A stretch of 64,000 bases of DNA. Source: Lycium barbarum. Lineage: Eukaryota; Streptophyta; Magnoliopsida; Solanales; Solanaceae. The position numbers and the translations under genes were made by a program. Each line of letters opens with the position of its first letter. Within the stretch, counting starts at the first letter, position 1. The notes under the pieces are model-generated. The model was given only the letters and a program-made list of their open reading frames with translations. It searched no databases and was not told where the DNA came from. This document shows, piece after piece, positions 1 to 12,270 of the stretch. The stretch lies in contig NC_083340.1 in assembly GCF_019175385.1 (NCBI RefSeq), positions 20,286,336 to 20,350,335 on the forward strand, written 5' to 3'.

Positions 1-1
1 T

Positions 2-3000
2 GATTTTATGAGTCTAAATCCTCCGGAATTCTTCGGGTCAAAGCCAGAGGAAGACCCACAAAGTTTTATCGATGATATAATGAGGCCATTGAGGGTTGTT
101 CATGCCTCCGAGACTGAATCCGTGGAGTTGGCATCCTATAGACTCCGGGACTTGGCGGTATTATGGTACAACAATTGGGTATTATCAAGAGGGGAGAATG
201 CTCCTCCTCCAGTTTGGCAAGAGTTTGTAGATGCTTTTACTCGCCATTATTTGCCACCCGAGGTCCGCCGAGCTAGAGCGGACAGGTTCCTGAATTTAAA
301 ACAAAGAGGCATGAGTGCTCGAGAGTATAGTATGCAGTTCAATTCATTGGCAAGATATGCTCCAGCTGTGGTGGCAGACATGGGAGACCGGGTTTACAGG
401 TTTGTGAGTGGCCTAGGGCCACATTTGTACAGAGATTGTCTGACGGACTCCTTGCAAGACGGGATGGATATTTCCCGGATACAGGCCCATGCCCAGAATC
501 TCGAGGACCGACAACGACAGCAAGAAGGTGATCGTGATGGTGACAGAAGACAGGGTAAGAGGGCTAGATCTATGGGAGAGAGCAGTGAGTATAGAGGGGG
601 ACCGAGACAGACACATCCCAGGCACTCAGGTCAGTCCGCGACTAGTGCGCCCCCCAGATTCTCAGAAAGGAGGTTCGATCGTTCTTTTCAGCCGGGACAG
701 GGATAGAGTTCGAGAGCCTCAGATTCTCAGTCCAGGAGAGATCAGAGTCAGCAGAGGCCCCCAGTACCGCGGTGTAATCAGTGCGGTAGGTTGCATTCGG
801 GACAGTGTCGCCTAGGGTCGGATGCTTGCTATACCTGCGGGCAAGTCGGTCACATGATGAGGGACTGCCCCTCAGCGAGAGATAGGGCTGGGACTCAGCC
901 CACAGGTTCAGCAGCGGGTTCTTCATCAGCACGCCAGAGAACACCGACTCCCCAGATGACAGCAGGTAGAGGCAGGGGTAGAGGGGGAGTATCCACTTCA
1001 AGTGCTGCTCAGCCTCGTGTATATGCTCTAGCGGGGCGACAGGATCTTGAGTCTTCCCCAGATGTTGTCACAGGTATATTGTCTATATTCTCCCGTAAGG
1101 TGTATGCGTTGATAGATCCAGGATCTACATTTTCTTATATTATTCCATATGTTGCCGGCTGTGTTGGGGTGAAACCCGAGTCCATTAAACCCTTTGAGGT
1201 ACTCACTCCGGTTGGTGAACCCGTGATAGCAAGACGGGTATACAGAAATTGTATTATTGTGATATGTGATCGTCAGACCCAAGCTGATTTGATTGAGCTA
1301 GAGATGGTTGACTTCGATATAATCATGGGTATGGATTGGTTGGCATCGTGTTATGCAAATGTTGATTGCCGGACAAAAATGGTTCGATTCCAATTTCCGG
1401 GAGAGCCCGTGCTTGAATGGAAGGGTAATGCAGCATCGCCGAAGGGTAGGTTTATTTCCTACCTCAAGGTGAGGAAAATGATAGCAAAGGGCTGTATTTA
1501 TCATTTAGTTCGGGTACATGACACTGCGACAGAGCCGCCAACTTTTCAGTCAGTTCCGGTGGTGAACGAATTTCCAGACGTATTTTCGGATGAACTTCCA
1601 GGTCTTCCACCAAAAAGAGAAATTGAGTTCGCTATTGATGTGTTGCTGGACACAGAGCCTATTTCTATAACTCCGTATCGGATGGCTCCGGCAGAATTGA
1701 AAGAACTAAAGGCACAGTTGAAGGACTTGCTCGAGAAGGGATTCATTAGACCCAGTTCATCACCGTGGGGAGCGCCGGTCTTGTTTGTGAGAAAGAAAGA
1801 CGGCTCGCTACGAATGTTTATTGACTATAGGCAATTGAGCAAGGTGACGATAAAGAACAGATATCCTCTCCCAAGGATTGATGATTTGTTCGATCAATTG
1901 CAGGGTGCCAAGTGGTTTTCCAAGATAGATCTGAGGTCGGGCTACCATCAGGTGAGAGTTAGAGAGGCGGATATTCCTAAAACGGCTTTCAGAACGAGAT
2001 ATGGCCACTATGAATTTCGAGTGATGTCATTCGGGTTGACTAATGCTCCGGCTGTATTTATGAATTTGATGAACAACATATTCAGGCCTCTCTTGGATCT
2101 GTTTGTGATCGTATTTATTGATGATATTCTGGTGTATTCTCGCACGGAATCGGAACATGCAGATCATTTGAGGATTGTTCTAGGCATTCTTCGAGCCCGG
2201 GAATTATATGCGAAATTTTCAAAGTGCGAGTTTTGGCTAAATTCGGTGACATTTCTAGGCCATGTTATTTCCGATGATGGTATTCGAGTTGATACTCAAA
2301 AGATTGAAGCGGTGAAAACTTGGCCAAGGCCTACGACGCCCACAGAAGTTCGTAGTTTCCTGGGTTTGGCTAGATATTATAGGAGATTTGTAGAGGGATT
2401 TTCATCTATCTCAGCCCCATTGACTAAACTAACCCAGAAGGCGGCTAAATTCCAGTGGAACGACGCTTGTGAGCGTAGTTTCCAAGAGTTGAAAGACAGG
2501 TTAACCTCAGCTCCAGTTTTAACACTTCCAGAAGGATCAGATGGTTACGTGGTGTATTGCGATGCTTCGGGTGTCGGGTTAGGATGTGTGTTGATGCAGC
2601 ATAATAAGGTTATTGCATACGCATCGAGACAATTGCGGAAGCATGAAAAGAATTACCCCACACATGATCTCGAATTGGTTGCAGTCATTCATGCCTTAAA
2701 GATGTGGAGACATTACTTGTATGGTGTGCACGTGGATATCTATACAGATCATAAAAGTCTCCAGTATATTTTCAAGCAAAAGGAATTGAATCTGCGACAG
2801 AGGCGGTGGTTAGAACTATTAAAAGATTATGATGTTGACATTTTGTGCCACCCCGGGAAGGCCAATGTAGTAGCCGATGCACTTAGCCGCCGATCGATGG
2901 GCAGTCTATGCGAAGTCCCTCCGGAAAGGAGAGAAATGGTTCAAGAAATACATCGGTTGGCTAATCTTGGAGTGTGTGTGCTTGATGGGGGTGAGGCAGG

Positions 3001-4495
3001 TACTAGTATCAAAGATTATACAGTTTCATCCTTGGTTATGGAAGTGAAAGAACGGCAACGCGATGATCCTCAGTTATGTCATTATAGAGACGTATCTTAC
3101 GGAAAAGAAAATTCTTCGTTTGAAGTTTCTAGTGATGGGGTTCTCAGATACCGAGGGAGATTATACGTGCCAAATGTGGCGGACCTGCGCCGACGAATCT
3201 TAGGAGAAGCACATTGTACTCGGTATTCTATCCACCCAGGTGCGACCAAAATGTATCATGATCTAAATATAATGTATTGGTGGGATGGTATGAAAAAAGA
3301 TATAGCGGAATTCGTAGCTCAATGCCCAAATTGCCAGCAAGTGAAAGTTGAGCATCAGAAGCCAGGAGGCTTATTGCAGGCTATAGAAATACCTACTTGG
3401 AAATGGGAAGTGATCAACATGGATTTCATTGTGGGATTACCTCGCTCTCGGGGTAAGTATGATTCGATATGGGTGATCGTGGATTGATTGACGAAAGCAA
3501 CCCATTTCCTTCCAATCAAAACAACGTACGCAGCAGAAGACTATGCAAGGCTATATCTTAAGGAAATCGTGCGGCTCCATGGCATACCATTGTCTATTAT
3601 CACAGACAGGGGAGCACATTTTACAGCTAAGTTCTGGAAGTCTTTTCAAGAAGGTTTGGGCACGCAAGTGAAATTTAGCACAGCATTTCATCCACAGACC
3701 GATGGGCAAGCCGAGCGTACCATTCAAACCTTAGAAGATATGCTCCGGGCGTGTGTGTTAGATTTTGGTGGAAGCTGGGATGATCATTTACCCCTCATTG
3801 AATTTTCATATAACAACAGCTATCATTCTAGTATACAAATGGCTCCATACGAAGCGTTATATGGAAGGAAATGTAGATCTCCAATCGGATGGTTCGAAGT
3901 AGGAGAAGCACAATTAGTGGGCCCTGAATTGGTCCAGCAAGCAATAGAAAAGGTCAAGGTGATTCGAGATCGGTTGTTGACAGCCCAAAGTCGCCAAAAG
4001 TCCTATGCGGACAACCGCCGACGAGATTTGGAGTTTCAGATTCATGATTGGGTGTTCTTGAAAGTGTCGCCAATGAAGGGGGTGATGAGATTTGGCAAGA
4101 AAGGGAAGCTAAGTCCGAGGTATATCGGACCCTACAAAATCATCAGCAAGGTGTTACAGGTAGCCTATGAACTAGAGTTGCCTTCAGAGCTTGAATCAAT
4201 CCATCCAGTCTTTCATGTTTCAATGCTCCGCAAGTGTGTTGGAGATCTCACAAAGATTGTCCCGATAGATGATGTGCAAATAGCGGAAAAGTTAACTTAT
4301 GAAGAAGTGCCTATTTCCATCTTAGATAGACAAGTGCGAAAGCTTCGAAACAAAGAGGTAGCTTCCGTTAAGGTCCTGTGGCGGAACAACAACCGGGAAG
4401 AAATGACTTGGGAAGCGGAAGAGAGCATGAAGTCAAAGTATCCCCACTTATTCCAACCCCCAGGAGAAATCCAAGACGAAACGCCAACGAGATAA
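2..4495 (+). pseudogene. Ty3 gag-pol polyprotein with two in-frame stops
   Basis: One reading frame spans gag to chromodomain and is broken only by TAG at 704-706 and TGA at 3485-3487. Gag occupies the first 230 codons. A CCHC knuckle ([14 protein letters not shown]) lies near 830-870. The protease shows the D-P-G-S form of the active site near 1110. Reverse transcriptase has FIDDIL near 2117, and RNase H shows the YCDAS and TDHKS motifs (about 2545-2760). Integrase has an HHCC zinc region (about 3230-3340) and a D,D,E core that straddles the second stop. A chromodomain ends near 4460 (VLWRN to YPHLF). The second stop falls in the D-x-L-T-K motif, where the family has Arg. No frameshift is seen, so decay is recent and by substitution. 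Confidence 0.92.
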
Positions 4496-4682
4496 GGTAT
4501 GTATGCACTAATTTTTATGATTTTGGTCGTGTGTGGCCACAAATATGTTGCTATTGTGATGTAGCCCTGTGAGGCGATGATATTATGGGTTGTTGTGACA
4601 GGTTAGTAGTGCCATAGTACAGGGGAAACTCTGGCGAAATTTTCGTAGAATTCCCGAGCGTTTAACATTCGAGGACGAATGT

Positions 4683-4699
4683 TCCCAAGGGGGGGAGAA
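4683..4699 (+). other. Polypurine tract of the Ty3 element
   Basis: A purine run with seven consecutive G lies directly before the LTR start TGTTACACC. It would prime plus-strand DNA synthesis during reverse transcription. The stretch 4496-4682 between the pol stop and this tract holds no gene. Confidence 0.85.
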
Positions 4700-5095
4700 T
4701 GTTACACCCCGGAAAATTTTCGTTCGCGCACAGTGGATCAACTGGCGAAGGACAATTTCGAGTACCGAACTAGTGATGTCTTAATGATATTTAGGAGAAG
4801 AATTATAATTCCCCTTATGTTGGTAATGAAGTACCAAGTAAGTTTCAAGAAGGACCCATAAGCCAAATATGGGCATAAGCCATCCAAAAAGGGCGAGTTA
4901 AGGAAACACTTTCGGAAGATCTGGTTTGTAGGGGTCAAAACTCCATTTTTACGTCGGAATTTGGGAACACCACCACAGTATGCAAGCTGTAGATAATTGA
5001 AAGATATTTCCAACCATAGGTCGTGAGCCCTCACATCATATCGGGATCAAAAGTTATGACCATTTTACGACAGACAGTTCATCACGTTCTGGCAT

Positions 5096-5318
5096 GACAT
5101 GCGACTCGCACTTGGTGTCGCATGTTGTGCCAGTAAGAACCGATCGACTGGCAAGACCTGTGACACAACATGCGACTCGCATGTTCGACATGCGACTCGC
5201 ACATGGTGTCGCATGTTGTGCCAGTGAGAACCGATCGACTGGCAAGACCTGCGACACAACATGCGACTCGCATGTTCGACATGCGACTCGCACATGGTGT
5301 CGCATGTTGTGCCAGTCC
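5096..5318 (+). repeat. 91-bp tandem repeat (about 2.4 copies) in LTR U3
   Basis: Copies start at 5096, 5187 and 5278. Each contains near-palindromic pieces around CGCATGTTCGACATGCG and GTGTCGCATGTTGTGCCAG. The array ends about 18 bp before the TATA box, the position of enhancer repeats in other LTR promoters. A very similar motif is found in the LTR of the unrelated B1 element (9160-9425). Confidence 0.9.
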
Positions 5319-5335
5319 AGAATCTTCTGGACAAT

Positions 5336-5343
5336 TATATATA
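5336..5343 (+). promoter_or_regulatory. Probable LTR TATA box
   Basis: TATATATA is followed by AGACCC, immediately downstream of the U3 tandem array and a CAGAATCTTCTGG inverted repeat. The LTR at 45537 has an equivalent AT-rich site after the same CCAGAATTTTCTGG palindrome. Confidence 0.6.
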
Positions 5344-7225
5344 GACCCAATTTCGTTTCTAACTCATTGTTTTCCACCATTTTAGTCCTAAAACCTCTGG
5401 AACCCTCTCCAAACTTTCATCCACAAGAAAAATCAAGGGAAACCAAGATTAACAACATCAAATCCATGAATCAAAGTGTATGAAACCCAAGTAAGGTTCA
5501 TCTTCCTCAAGGAAATCCAAAGAGGGAAAGTAGGGTTTTGGTGCTAGAAGGGAAAACTCCACTCAAGGCTTGTCCAACCATCATCCAAGGTAAGTTTCAT
5601 GACTATTACATGTGGTTTAAGATATTGGAAGGTTAAGGTACTCGACTTGTAGAGAAGCATAGCAAATGGGTCATTCAAGAGTGAATAGTGTCATGTTTGG
5701 TTAGTAGTTGAATTTAATCATGGATTATAGGGTGTTGTGAGTATGAATAGGTTATAAATGACTTGTAAACCCTGAGATAAATGTGATTCGTGGGAAAATA
5801 CGATATCGAACCTATAACCATAAATGTGATGAAATTGGAGAGAAATGGTGGATGTTGCTAAATGCACATAGATGATGATTGTTGATTGTGATATTGTGAG
5901 TAGCATTGGGAAGGTTGGGAGTTGATATAGAACATGGGAAAAGTAGTATAAACAAAGGAAGTGCTGCCCAATTTTTTTTCTAGAAATAACGACGCGTTCT
6001 CATAGTTATTTAGCTAATGTACCTCGCATTCTTTAATGAAGGTGACGGCGTAACATCGGAGGTGAATGAGAGACCGATAGCTTAGCTAAACGACAAAGGT
6101 ATGTGAGGCTAGTCCTTCCTTCTAATGGCATGAATCTCTTAGCTTGAATTCCTATTCTTTTCATGAGCTCTCACCTTCTAAGAAGTTAGAGGCTTATGCC
6201 TATGAATGTCTATGTGGATTAAGCTATTTGATGTGAGGATGTTATTCCTTGCCTACACTCACCTTATGTACTAGCCCTTTCAAGGTGAGGCAGAATGTCC
6301 ATAATGGCTCCATAACGTAACCGGGGAATCACGACCTTACGTCACCCCGATATGGTAAAGTTTATCATGAGTCTTATATACGCATTAGGATAAGATAAGT
6401 AATTTATGATGAGCATATTATTATGAGTATTTTGCATTGAGCATGTCATGAGCATTTTACACCGTGCCTAGTTGGCCGGGCAATCACCGCCAAGGCGGGC
6501 ATCTATACGGAGACACCATGACCTTCGGGCATGGGCAGACACCACTAGTGGGCGGCATGAGATGGTACCCCGGACGCGGGAGGCCTGGACGCGGGCTAAT
6601 GTTATTGATTATCACACCGTTCCGATATGGACGGGCAGCTTGCATATTATGCATATATGAGATTATGATGAGTATGAGTAAGACAACATGCAATACTTCT
6701 TTTATGATTGCCATTCAGATTCAGATGTTTCATATTGATGTTCACATTATATTATCACTGTCTTTCTTCATTGTTTATGCCTCTCATACTCAGTACAATG
6801 TTCGTACTGACGTCCTTTTTCTTTGGACGCTATGTTCATGCCCATAGGTAGGCAGGGAGGAGACGTTGCTCCAGATTCCTAGAGTTGCCAGCCGATTAAA
6901 AGCCCTCCATTGCTCCGGAGGTGCCTATGACAATCTTTTGTGTACAGTTGTATATGTGTCAGTTCATAGAGGCTCGTAGATACTCGATGTGGGTTGTATA
7001 GTCTCAGGTAATGGTCATTTTGCATGCATGTACATATATGTATTATTTTGCTAGCCTATAGGGCTCAAGTATATACAGTACTTTTGTTTCCAAATGAAAA
7101 TGTTTTTCTTATAAATTAACTATGAAGTGGATAATCGATTGACAAAGAGGCTAAGGAGTAGTAACACGAGTGGTGCTCGGTGGTTAGCACGGGTACCCGT
7201 CGCGGACCTTAGCCGGGTTGTGACA

Positions 7226-8063
7226 TCTACATTGGAAACCAACTCAAAATTATAATCCATGGCCCTTTGATATTGAGCATTACATGCTTCAATCTTTGCA
7301 TTCAATTCGGCCTCCAATTTCCGGATATCAATTTCAAGTAGCTCCAATTCTTGACTTTGCTCAACATGTACTTTTAGAAATTCTTCCATCATCCATGAAA
7401 TGCCTTCACGGTGATTTCCATAGGCTTCAAGTTGTTGAGCTTGATTCATTAGCCAATCTTGGCTCAAAATTTCCAGTTTGTCAAGATTTTCTTCATTGTG
7501 AGAGTCATTCAAAGCTTGTAAAAATCCACCCTTGGAGACATTCATGTTTTGGCCACTTTCTTGCCTACTTTCAACACCCACAAGTTGTTGAGCATTATGA
7601 GTATGAACCAATGATTTCATTTGATCCTCCAAGGTGTGAATAGCTTTGTCATTGCAATTAATTGCTTGCCTCAAGTCATCAAGTGGTTGCCTCAAGTCCT
7701 TAACCGCTAAGTCCTGTTTTTCCACTTTTTCAAGGATGGTCTCCAACATGAGCATTATCCTCTCATTTTGAGCATTTGAGGCTTCTTCCACTTCCATATC
7801 CCTACTATCATCAAAATCAAAACTAGAATAGTCATAGTAGGGGTTCGGGGAAGGGGAGGACAAATAAGCACAATTATCCCAATGACCATTTTGACCACCA
7901 CACCTATCACAAATACTCCACTCATAGGTTTGGGATTGTGCGCACAATCCGCCCCAGGAGAATTCAGACAGTTTTGCCATGAGTGTGGTCCTCCACAATA
8001 AAGATAAGGGTCATCAAAGTATGAACAACTACCATCCGACCAATTTTCATTATATGATGCCAT
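7226..8063 (-). pseudogene. B1 ORF1 (knuckle plus coiled-coil protein), frameshifted and truncated
   Basis: The minus-strand start at 8063 (MASYNENW) opens a protein with two Cys/His clusters, CGGPHSWQNC and CDRCGGQNGHWDNC, then an acidic linker and a predicted coiled coil with repeated Glu, Leu and Gln. The B2 copy (57771-57427) has five C where this copy has four, near 7950, so B1 carries a one-base deletion and the frame shifts between the two clusters. The C-terminal end is lost at the Ty3 insertion. Element A carries the uninterrupted relative (34656-36197). The order, with knuckles first, is unlike ordinary Gag, where they come last. The role is probably Gag-like nucleic-acid binding, but this is unproven. 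Confidence 0.8.
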
Positions 8064-8187
8064 TTTTTTTATTATTATGTTTTTATAAAAATAAAATAAA
8101 TCAAAAGAAAACAACTACACAAATATTCACAAGTTTGGACAAAAACAAGTAAGCTTAAATCCCAAACTAACCCAAATACGCCAAATT

Positions 8188-8207
8188 GTTCCCCGACAAC
8201 GGTGCCA
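8188..8207 (-). other. Primer-binding site of B1 (tRNA-Asp type)
   Basis: On the minus strand this reads TGGCACCGTTGTCGGGGAAC, 4 bp inside the LTR. It differs at two positions from the exact tRNA-Asp complement present at 34527, 58084 and 62391. The differences suggest age. Confidence 0.8.
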
Positions 8208-8211
8208 TTTT

Positions 8212-9606
8212 TGATAACGTCCAAATACACTCCTCAAAGAGAAAGTGTACACGGTCGTATGCAATATATTTACCCAACTATGAGTCGGGGTCGATCCCAC
8301 AGGGAACAATATGCTAGGCGATTAAGAAAGTAAGGAACTTTCACCAACTACGCTAAAGCTAAACGATGGATAATATTTTGGGTTTTTGAGAAAATTATGA
8401 CTAATGCGGAAATGTAAACTAACCTAGAAAGCAAGTAAAATGATCAATGGCCACAAGTTTGGATACAAAACAAATTACACTCAAGTAACGATCCAATGTA
8501 TTTCACAATTTTTCAACTAAGAACGGGTTTACGTCAACAGATAATGATATCTAAAATCTCATTGAAAGTCTTCCAACCAAATCAATGAATTTCACTCTAA
8601 GCTTTTCCAAGCCTTAGAGTGTGATATTAGGCACAATCAATTTAACCTCAAGTAACTATCCTCTTCCGAGCTCAAGTTATTAGATGAGTTTAATGACCCA
8701 AATTCTTGTTAATTAATCTTTCCCAACCTAGATTTCCTTTTCCAAGCTCAATCTAAGTAAATGGGTGAGTCCTAGGGTTAGCTAATCCCTTTGGAAACAT
8801 TCAAGAACGAGATTAATTAAATCAACAAATACCCACTTCAATAGCAATAAGAATCATTCAATACATAAGCATAACAAAAGTTTCAAACCAAACTTTAATT
8901 AAGAATACTTTCATAAACGAGATTCAAGTTATGGAATAGAAAGCTACACACTTAGATATACAATACAAAGCAAGGAATTGAAGAAATGAATTAAAGGTTT
9001 AAGAAATACTCAACCAAATCTTCAAATCTTTAACCCCAAAGTGTGGTGTAAAAACTAGTCTCCAAACTTGATGAAAAACTGCCAAAGATAATCTATTACA
9101 AACCCTAAAAGAGTATTTATATTATACCAAAAACGGGAACAAAATTTGGACCATAATACCCTCTTGCACAACATGCTGCACCATGTGCTATTCGCATGTT
9201 CAACATGCTAATCGCATGTTGTGCCAAAACCGTAGCACATGGTGCCAATTTCTCTGTCAGCAAGTGCTGCACCATGTGCTACTCGCATGTTGAACATGCT
9301 GCATGCACAAAGTGCTGCGCCATGTGCTACTCGTACATGCTGCATGCACAAAGTGCTGCGCCATGTGCTACTCGCACATGCTGCATGCACAAAGTGCTGC
9401 AGCATGTGCTATTAGCATATGCTGCCAGAAAACATGAATTTGTTCTATTTTTGCTCTATTTTGGCCCGTTTTGCTCCGTTATGCTCTCCGGGCATCTTTT
9501 CCTACAAAACAACATAAAAACACAAAAAGTAACAACAAAAGTGCTTAAAGAGTCACAAAAACATAAGGAATTAGCATCGAATATCGCGTAATTTCACGAC
9601 TCATCA
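8212..9606 (-). repeat. 5' LTR of B1 (1395 bp)
   Basis: On the minus strand it starts TGATGAGTCGTGAAATTACG and ends GGACGTTATCA next to the PBS. Most of it aligns by eye with 58089-59380 and 54212-55363, except the U3 block at 9160-9425, which is entirely different. An AT-rich TATA-like site sits near 9110-9125 on the minus strand. Confidence 0.88.
9160..9425 (-). repeat. Short near-palindromic motif array in B1 U3
   Basis: Several copies of a unit around CATGTGCTACTCGCATG and GCTGCATGCACAAAGTGCTG lie directly upstream (element sense) of the TATA-like site. The last three copies near 9300-9410 are spaced about 45 bp apart. The motif resembles the Ty3 array at 5096-5318 and not the arrays of B2. 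Confidence 0.85.
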
Positions 9607-10787
9607 GTTATTGTCATTACATGATTTCTTTATAATGATTAAATGTATTAAGTAGTAGGACATTGGAAATCAGGAATTTTGAGGTTGTGTCCTATGTACC
9701 AAGGGAGGTAGAGGGGGATAAATTGCTTAGACTCAGGTGCGGGTATCCGATACGGGTACGGACTCGAGTGTCGAATTCATGCTAAATCTAAATTTTAAGA
9801 TTCACGGGTGCAGATGCAGGTAGGGATATGATGCGGGGATTCAGCTAAGAAAATTAAAAATCATAAATATAGAGCAATAAAGAATACGACCCCTTGAATT
9901 CTTGGTTTCTCTCTGTTTGGCCTGAAACATGCGTTCATGAGACAAAAGGACTATAATATTGAAGGTATGTCTTTAATCGGTTTTACCTTCCCCCGCCCCA
10001 CAACAAAAAAAAATAAAAAATCCACAGACTCCAGTCAAATTAGCCAAAGTTGATTGACCGTATCCGAGATGTATCCCGCATCTGCACCCATGCCGTATGG
10101 AGATGGGTGCGGCATAGAAAACGAAGAGTCTGCGCACCTTAGGGAGGGGGACTGCAACAGAATGGATGGTGCTCAAATTTTCATTTTAATGGAATTCTAT
10201 AAATGGTACTTGGTGATACATGTTAATAGTGATGTAGTTTTAAGTATTATTCTTACTTGGAGCATGTAAAAAATCACTTCTAAATATTATTGTCTCTTGC
10301 TTTTCATAGTATAAGTGCTTTTACAATGTAATTGAATTCTAAAATAGTCCTAGGCTACATCCAACTTAGATTTTTGACCTTTTGTAAATATTTTTGTGGC
10401 CATCTGAATGTTAGACTAAACTTAGTTGCAGATAGTTATAAAAACTATATTAGCTTGCATTGTTAATCAAGGCATAATTTTGGTGATTCAATCTGGTGGT
10501 ATATCTCTGCACCTATTCATTTGTTCATTCTTCACTTACAGGTTAGATAGTAATAACTTTATAACAAATTAGCATTTGTATGTTAAGATTTCTCCCACTA
10601 ATAGAAAGTAGGGGCAAAAATACCTTAGACAAAGTTTTCTAATAAACATAATTCAATTCGGGATCACTACTTTTTTCTATATTCTTCAATATTTTCATCA
10701 TAGCTTTTGACTCCTGTATTTCTTTCAAACCTTTTTTTGGAAAACGATTTTCTTGAGCCAAGAGGGTCTATCAGTATCAACTTCTTT
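9607..10787. other. Spacer, no gene seen
   Basis: Low-complexity AT-rich DNA. Two GC-rich patches (about 9735-9840 and 10050-10145) contain related words such as GTGCGGGTATCCGATACGG in opposing orientation. They could be the ends of an old TIR element of about 400 bp, but I could not define termini or a TSD. Confidence 0.5.
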
Positions 10788-10880
10788 ACCCCACAAAGGT
10801 AGGGGTAAGGTCTATTTACACGTCACCCTCCCCATATCGCACTTGTGGGACTATATAGGGTATGTTGTTATTGTTGTAGT
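10788..10880 (+). mobile_element. SINE 3' fragment (TS-like)
   Basis: The words AAGGTAGGGGTAAGGTC, CCCTCCCCATATCGCACTTG and TGGGACTATATAGGG followed by a TTG-rich tail match the 3' half of Solanaceae tRNA-derived TS SINEs. It is diverged and 5' truncated. Confidence 0.75.
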
Positions 10881-11614
10881 ATTTTTTTTTTTTTTTTTTT
10901 TTTAAAAAAAACAACAACAACAATTGGCCCTCAACCCAATGGAATTTATTATTTTCTTCTTTCCTAGATGTCTGGAACGAATTACCTTGGTTCAAGGCAT
11001 TCAAGTTGGCTAAATGTACTACTAAATGTTGAATCATTATATAAGAAGTTAGAGTATAAATTACAAAGCGGTTTCTACCTTCAAAAAATCATTATATCTG
11101 TTTGTATTCTAAATGTTACTGAATTTTGTTTCTTTAGTTCAATAACTAGTAAAAGGATATCAATTTGTGAACGTTGATTGGTATGGATGATTTGTGTAGG
11201 TTATGCAAGTTGAGTTCTGAGGCCCTGTTGAGAATATGATAGATTTGATTGTCACTGAATTGAAGCCACAAACAAGCAGCACAACTGAAATGGTGAAAGG
11301 GAAGGAAATAGCGGTTGAAGCATAATTCCTTAAAGCTTTCATTAGTGTACTGCCTATTTTAAAAAATTATTTTATTAAGTTGTCACTTACAGTGGTTTTG
11401 TTTCTCAAGTTGGAGCAGTAGAATACCAATAGTATTCTAATTTTCTAACACTTTTATCTTTAGTATAAAGTGTATAATTAAGAGATTTCTTCAAAAAATC
11501 AATTTTGAAGAGTTTAATGATGTCATTTGCATGATAGATACTTCTATTAATTTTCTATTGTTAAAGTCAATGTCCAACGTGACCTTATCTTTCTGACAGT
11601 AAGATGGAGGAGTT
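10881..11614. other. Spacer with poly-T and poly-A runs
   Basis: A T22-A8 run near 10880-10910 follows the SINE. The rest is AT-rich with no supportable gene. Short open frames here lack any recognisable domain. Confidence 0.5.
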
Positions 11615-11852
11615 GTTTCGTATGAATTTTTTATTTTCAAGTGCTTAAGATGAGATTTTAACTTATGAACACTAAACATTAAAAGTATAAATTAAACATG
11701 ATGTCTTACGGTTAGTGTTTTTACAAGTGATTCGTTTCATTTGAATTTTTTATTTTCAAGTGCTTAAGATGACATTATAACTTATGAACACTAAACATTA
11801 AAAGAATAAATTAAACATGATGTCTTACGGTTAGTGTTTTTACAAGTGATAA
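11615..11852 (+). repeat. 119-bp tandem duplication
   Basis: Two copies, 11615-11733 and 11734-11852, share GTTTCnnnTGAA and long blocks such as GAACACTAAACATTAAAAG with only a few substitutions. No coding content is seen. Confidence 0.9.
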
Positions 11853-12047
11853 TAAGTTAATTTTGTTGATGTAGTAGTTTATGGTAGAATCGTAAAAAGA
11901 TGTTTGATTAATGAATATTGGATTTTCATTAGAAAAAAAAAAAAAAAAAAAAGCTAACGAAGACATAGTGAAAGCATCTAACAAAAATATTTGTATGCTC
12001 TCGCTTATCCATGAGTTTTCTTCAAGCCTTTCAAGGGTATATTTTGA
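11853..12047. other. AT-rich spacer with poly-A
   Basis: Contains an A21 run near 11934-11954. Nothing else is recognisable. Confidence 0.5.
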
Positions 12048-12270
12048 TTTCCTAAGGTGATACTTATTTTGGGACAATTTTTTTTTTTTTTTTGCTAAGG
12101 TGACACTTATGTTGAGTTGGATTTGAAAATTGAGCAATATTAAAGAGGAATACTTCTCTAATGTTGAGGGCGTAGTTGGTAACACTTGCCCATTTTTCTC
12201 TTGAAAGTCTAAGGTGATACTTATTTTGGGACAATTAAGATGACACTTATTTTGAAACAGAAGGAGTATG
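12048..12270. mobile_element. Stowaway-like MITE or two overlapping remnants
   Basis: The word AAGGTGAYACTTATTTTGGG occurs near 12051 and again at 12211-12231, with a shorter copy near 12095. The right end finishes TTTTGAAACAGAAGGAGTATG, whose complement has the CTCCTTCTGTTTCAAAATAA character of Stowaway/Tc1-mariner termini. Exact ends are unclear because of a T-rich insertion. Confidence 0.55.

Larger units (their letters stand above)
1..7225 (+). mobile_element. Ty3/gypsy chromovirus (Tekay/Del-like), 5' end outside window
   Basis: The internal region runs gag, zinc knuckle, protease, reverse transcriptase, RNase H, integrase and chromodomain, then a polypurine tract and a 3' LTR. The chromodomain at the end of pol and the LTR of about 2.5 kb place it with Tekay/Del chromoviruses. 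The 5' LTR and PBS lie left of the window. The right end (TGACA at 7225) abuts an interrupted minus-strand reading frame, so this element inserted into the B1 element. The right-hand TSD would be 7226-7230 (TCTAC). Two in-frame stops make it non-functional by itself. Confidence 0.93.
4700..7225 (+). repeat. 3' LTR of the Ty3 element (2526 bp)
   Basis: It begins TGTTACACCCCGG after the polypurine tract and ends GGGTTGTGACA. Related LTRs are present at 24228-26879 (minus), 45537-48536 (plus), 49391-51463 (minus, partial) and 63208-63632 (minus, partial). It contains a tandem array at 5096-5318, a TATA box, a GC-rich second block near 6470-6600 and a GTAC hairpin at 6790-6810. Short reading frames in it come from the repeats and are not genes. 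Confidence 0.92.
7226..9606 (-). mobile_element. Non-autonomous Ty3-type element, family B copy 1 (B1), 5' part
   Basis: Read on the minus strand: 5' LTR (9606 to 8212), PBS for tRNA-Asp (8207 to 8188), leader, then ORF1 (from 8063), which is cut at 7226 by the Ty3 element. The rest of B1 must lie left of the window. The family lacks any visible reverse transcriptase. The likely left part of its TSD pair is GTTAT at 9607-9611, which cannot be checked here. Confidence 0.85.

Noticed and set aside
5054..5483. Overlapping ORFs of 60-129 codons rich in Cys, His and Arg
   Set aside because: Produced on both strands by the 91-bp LTR tandem repeat. No conserved domain and no conservation as protein.
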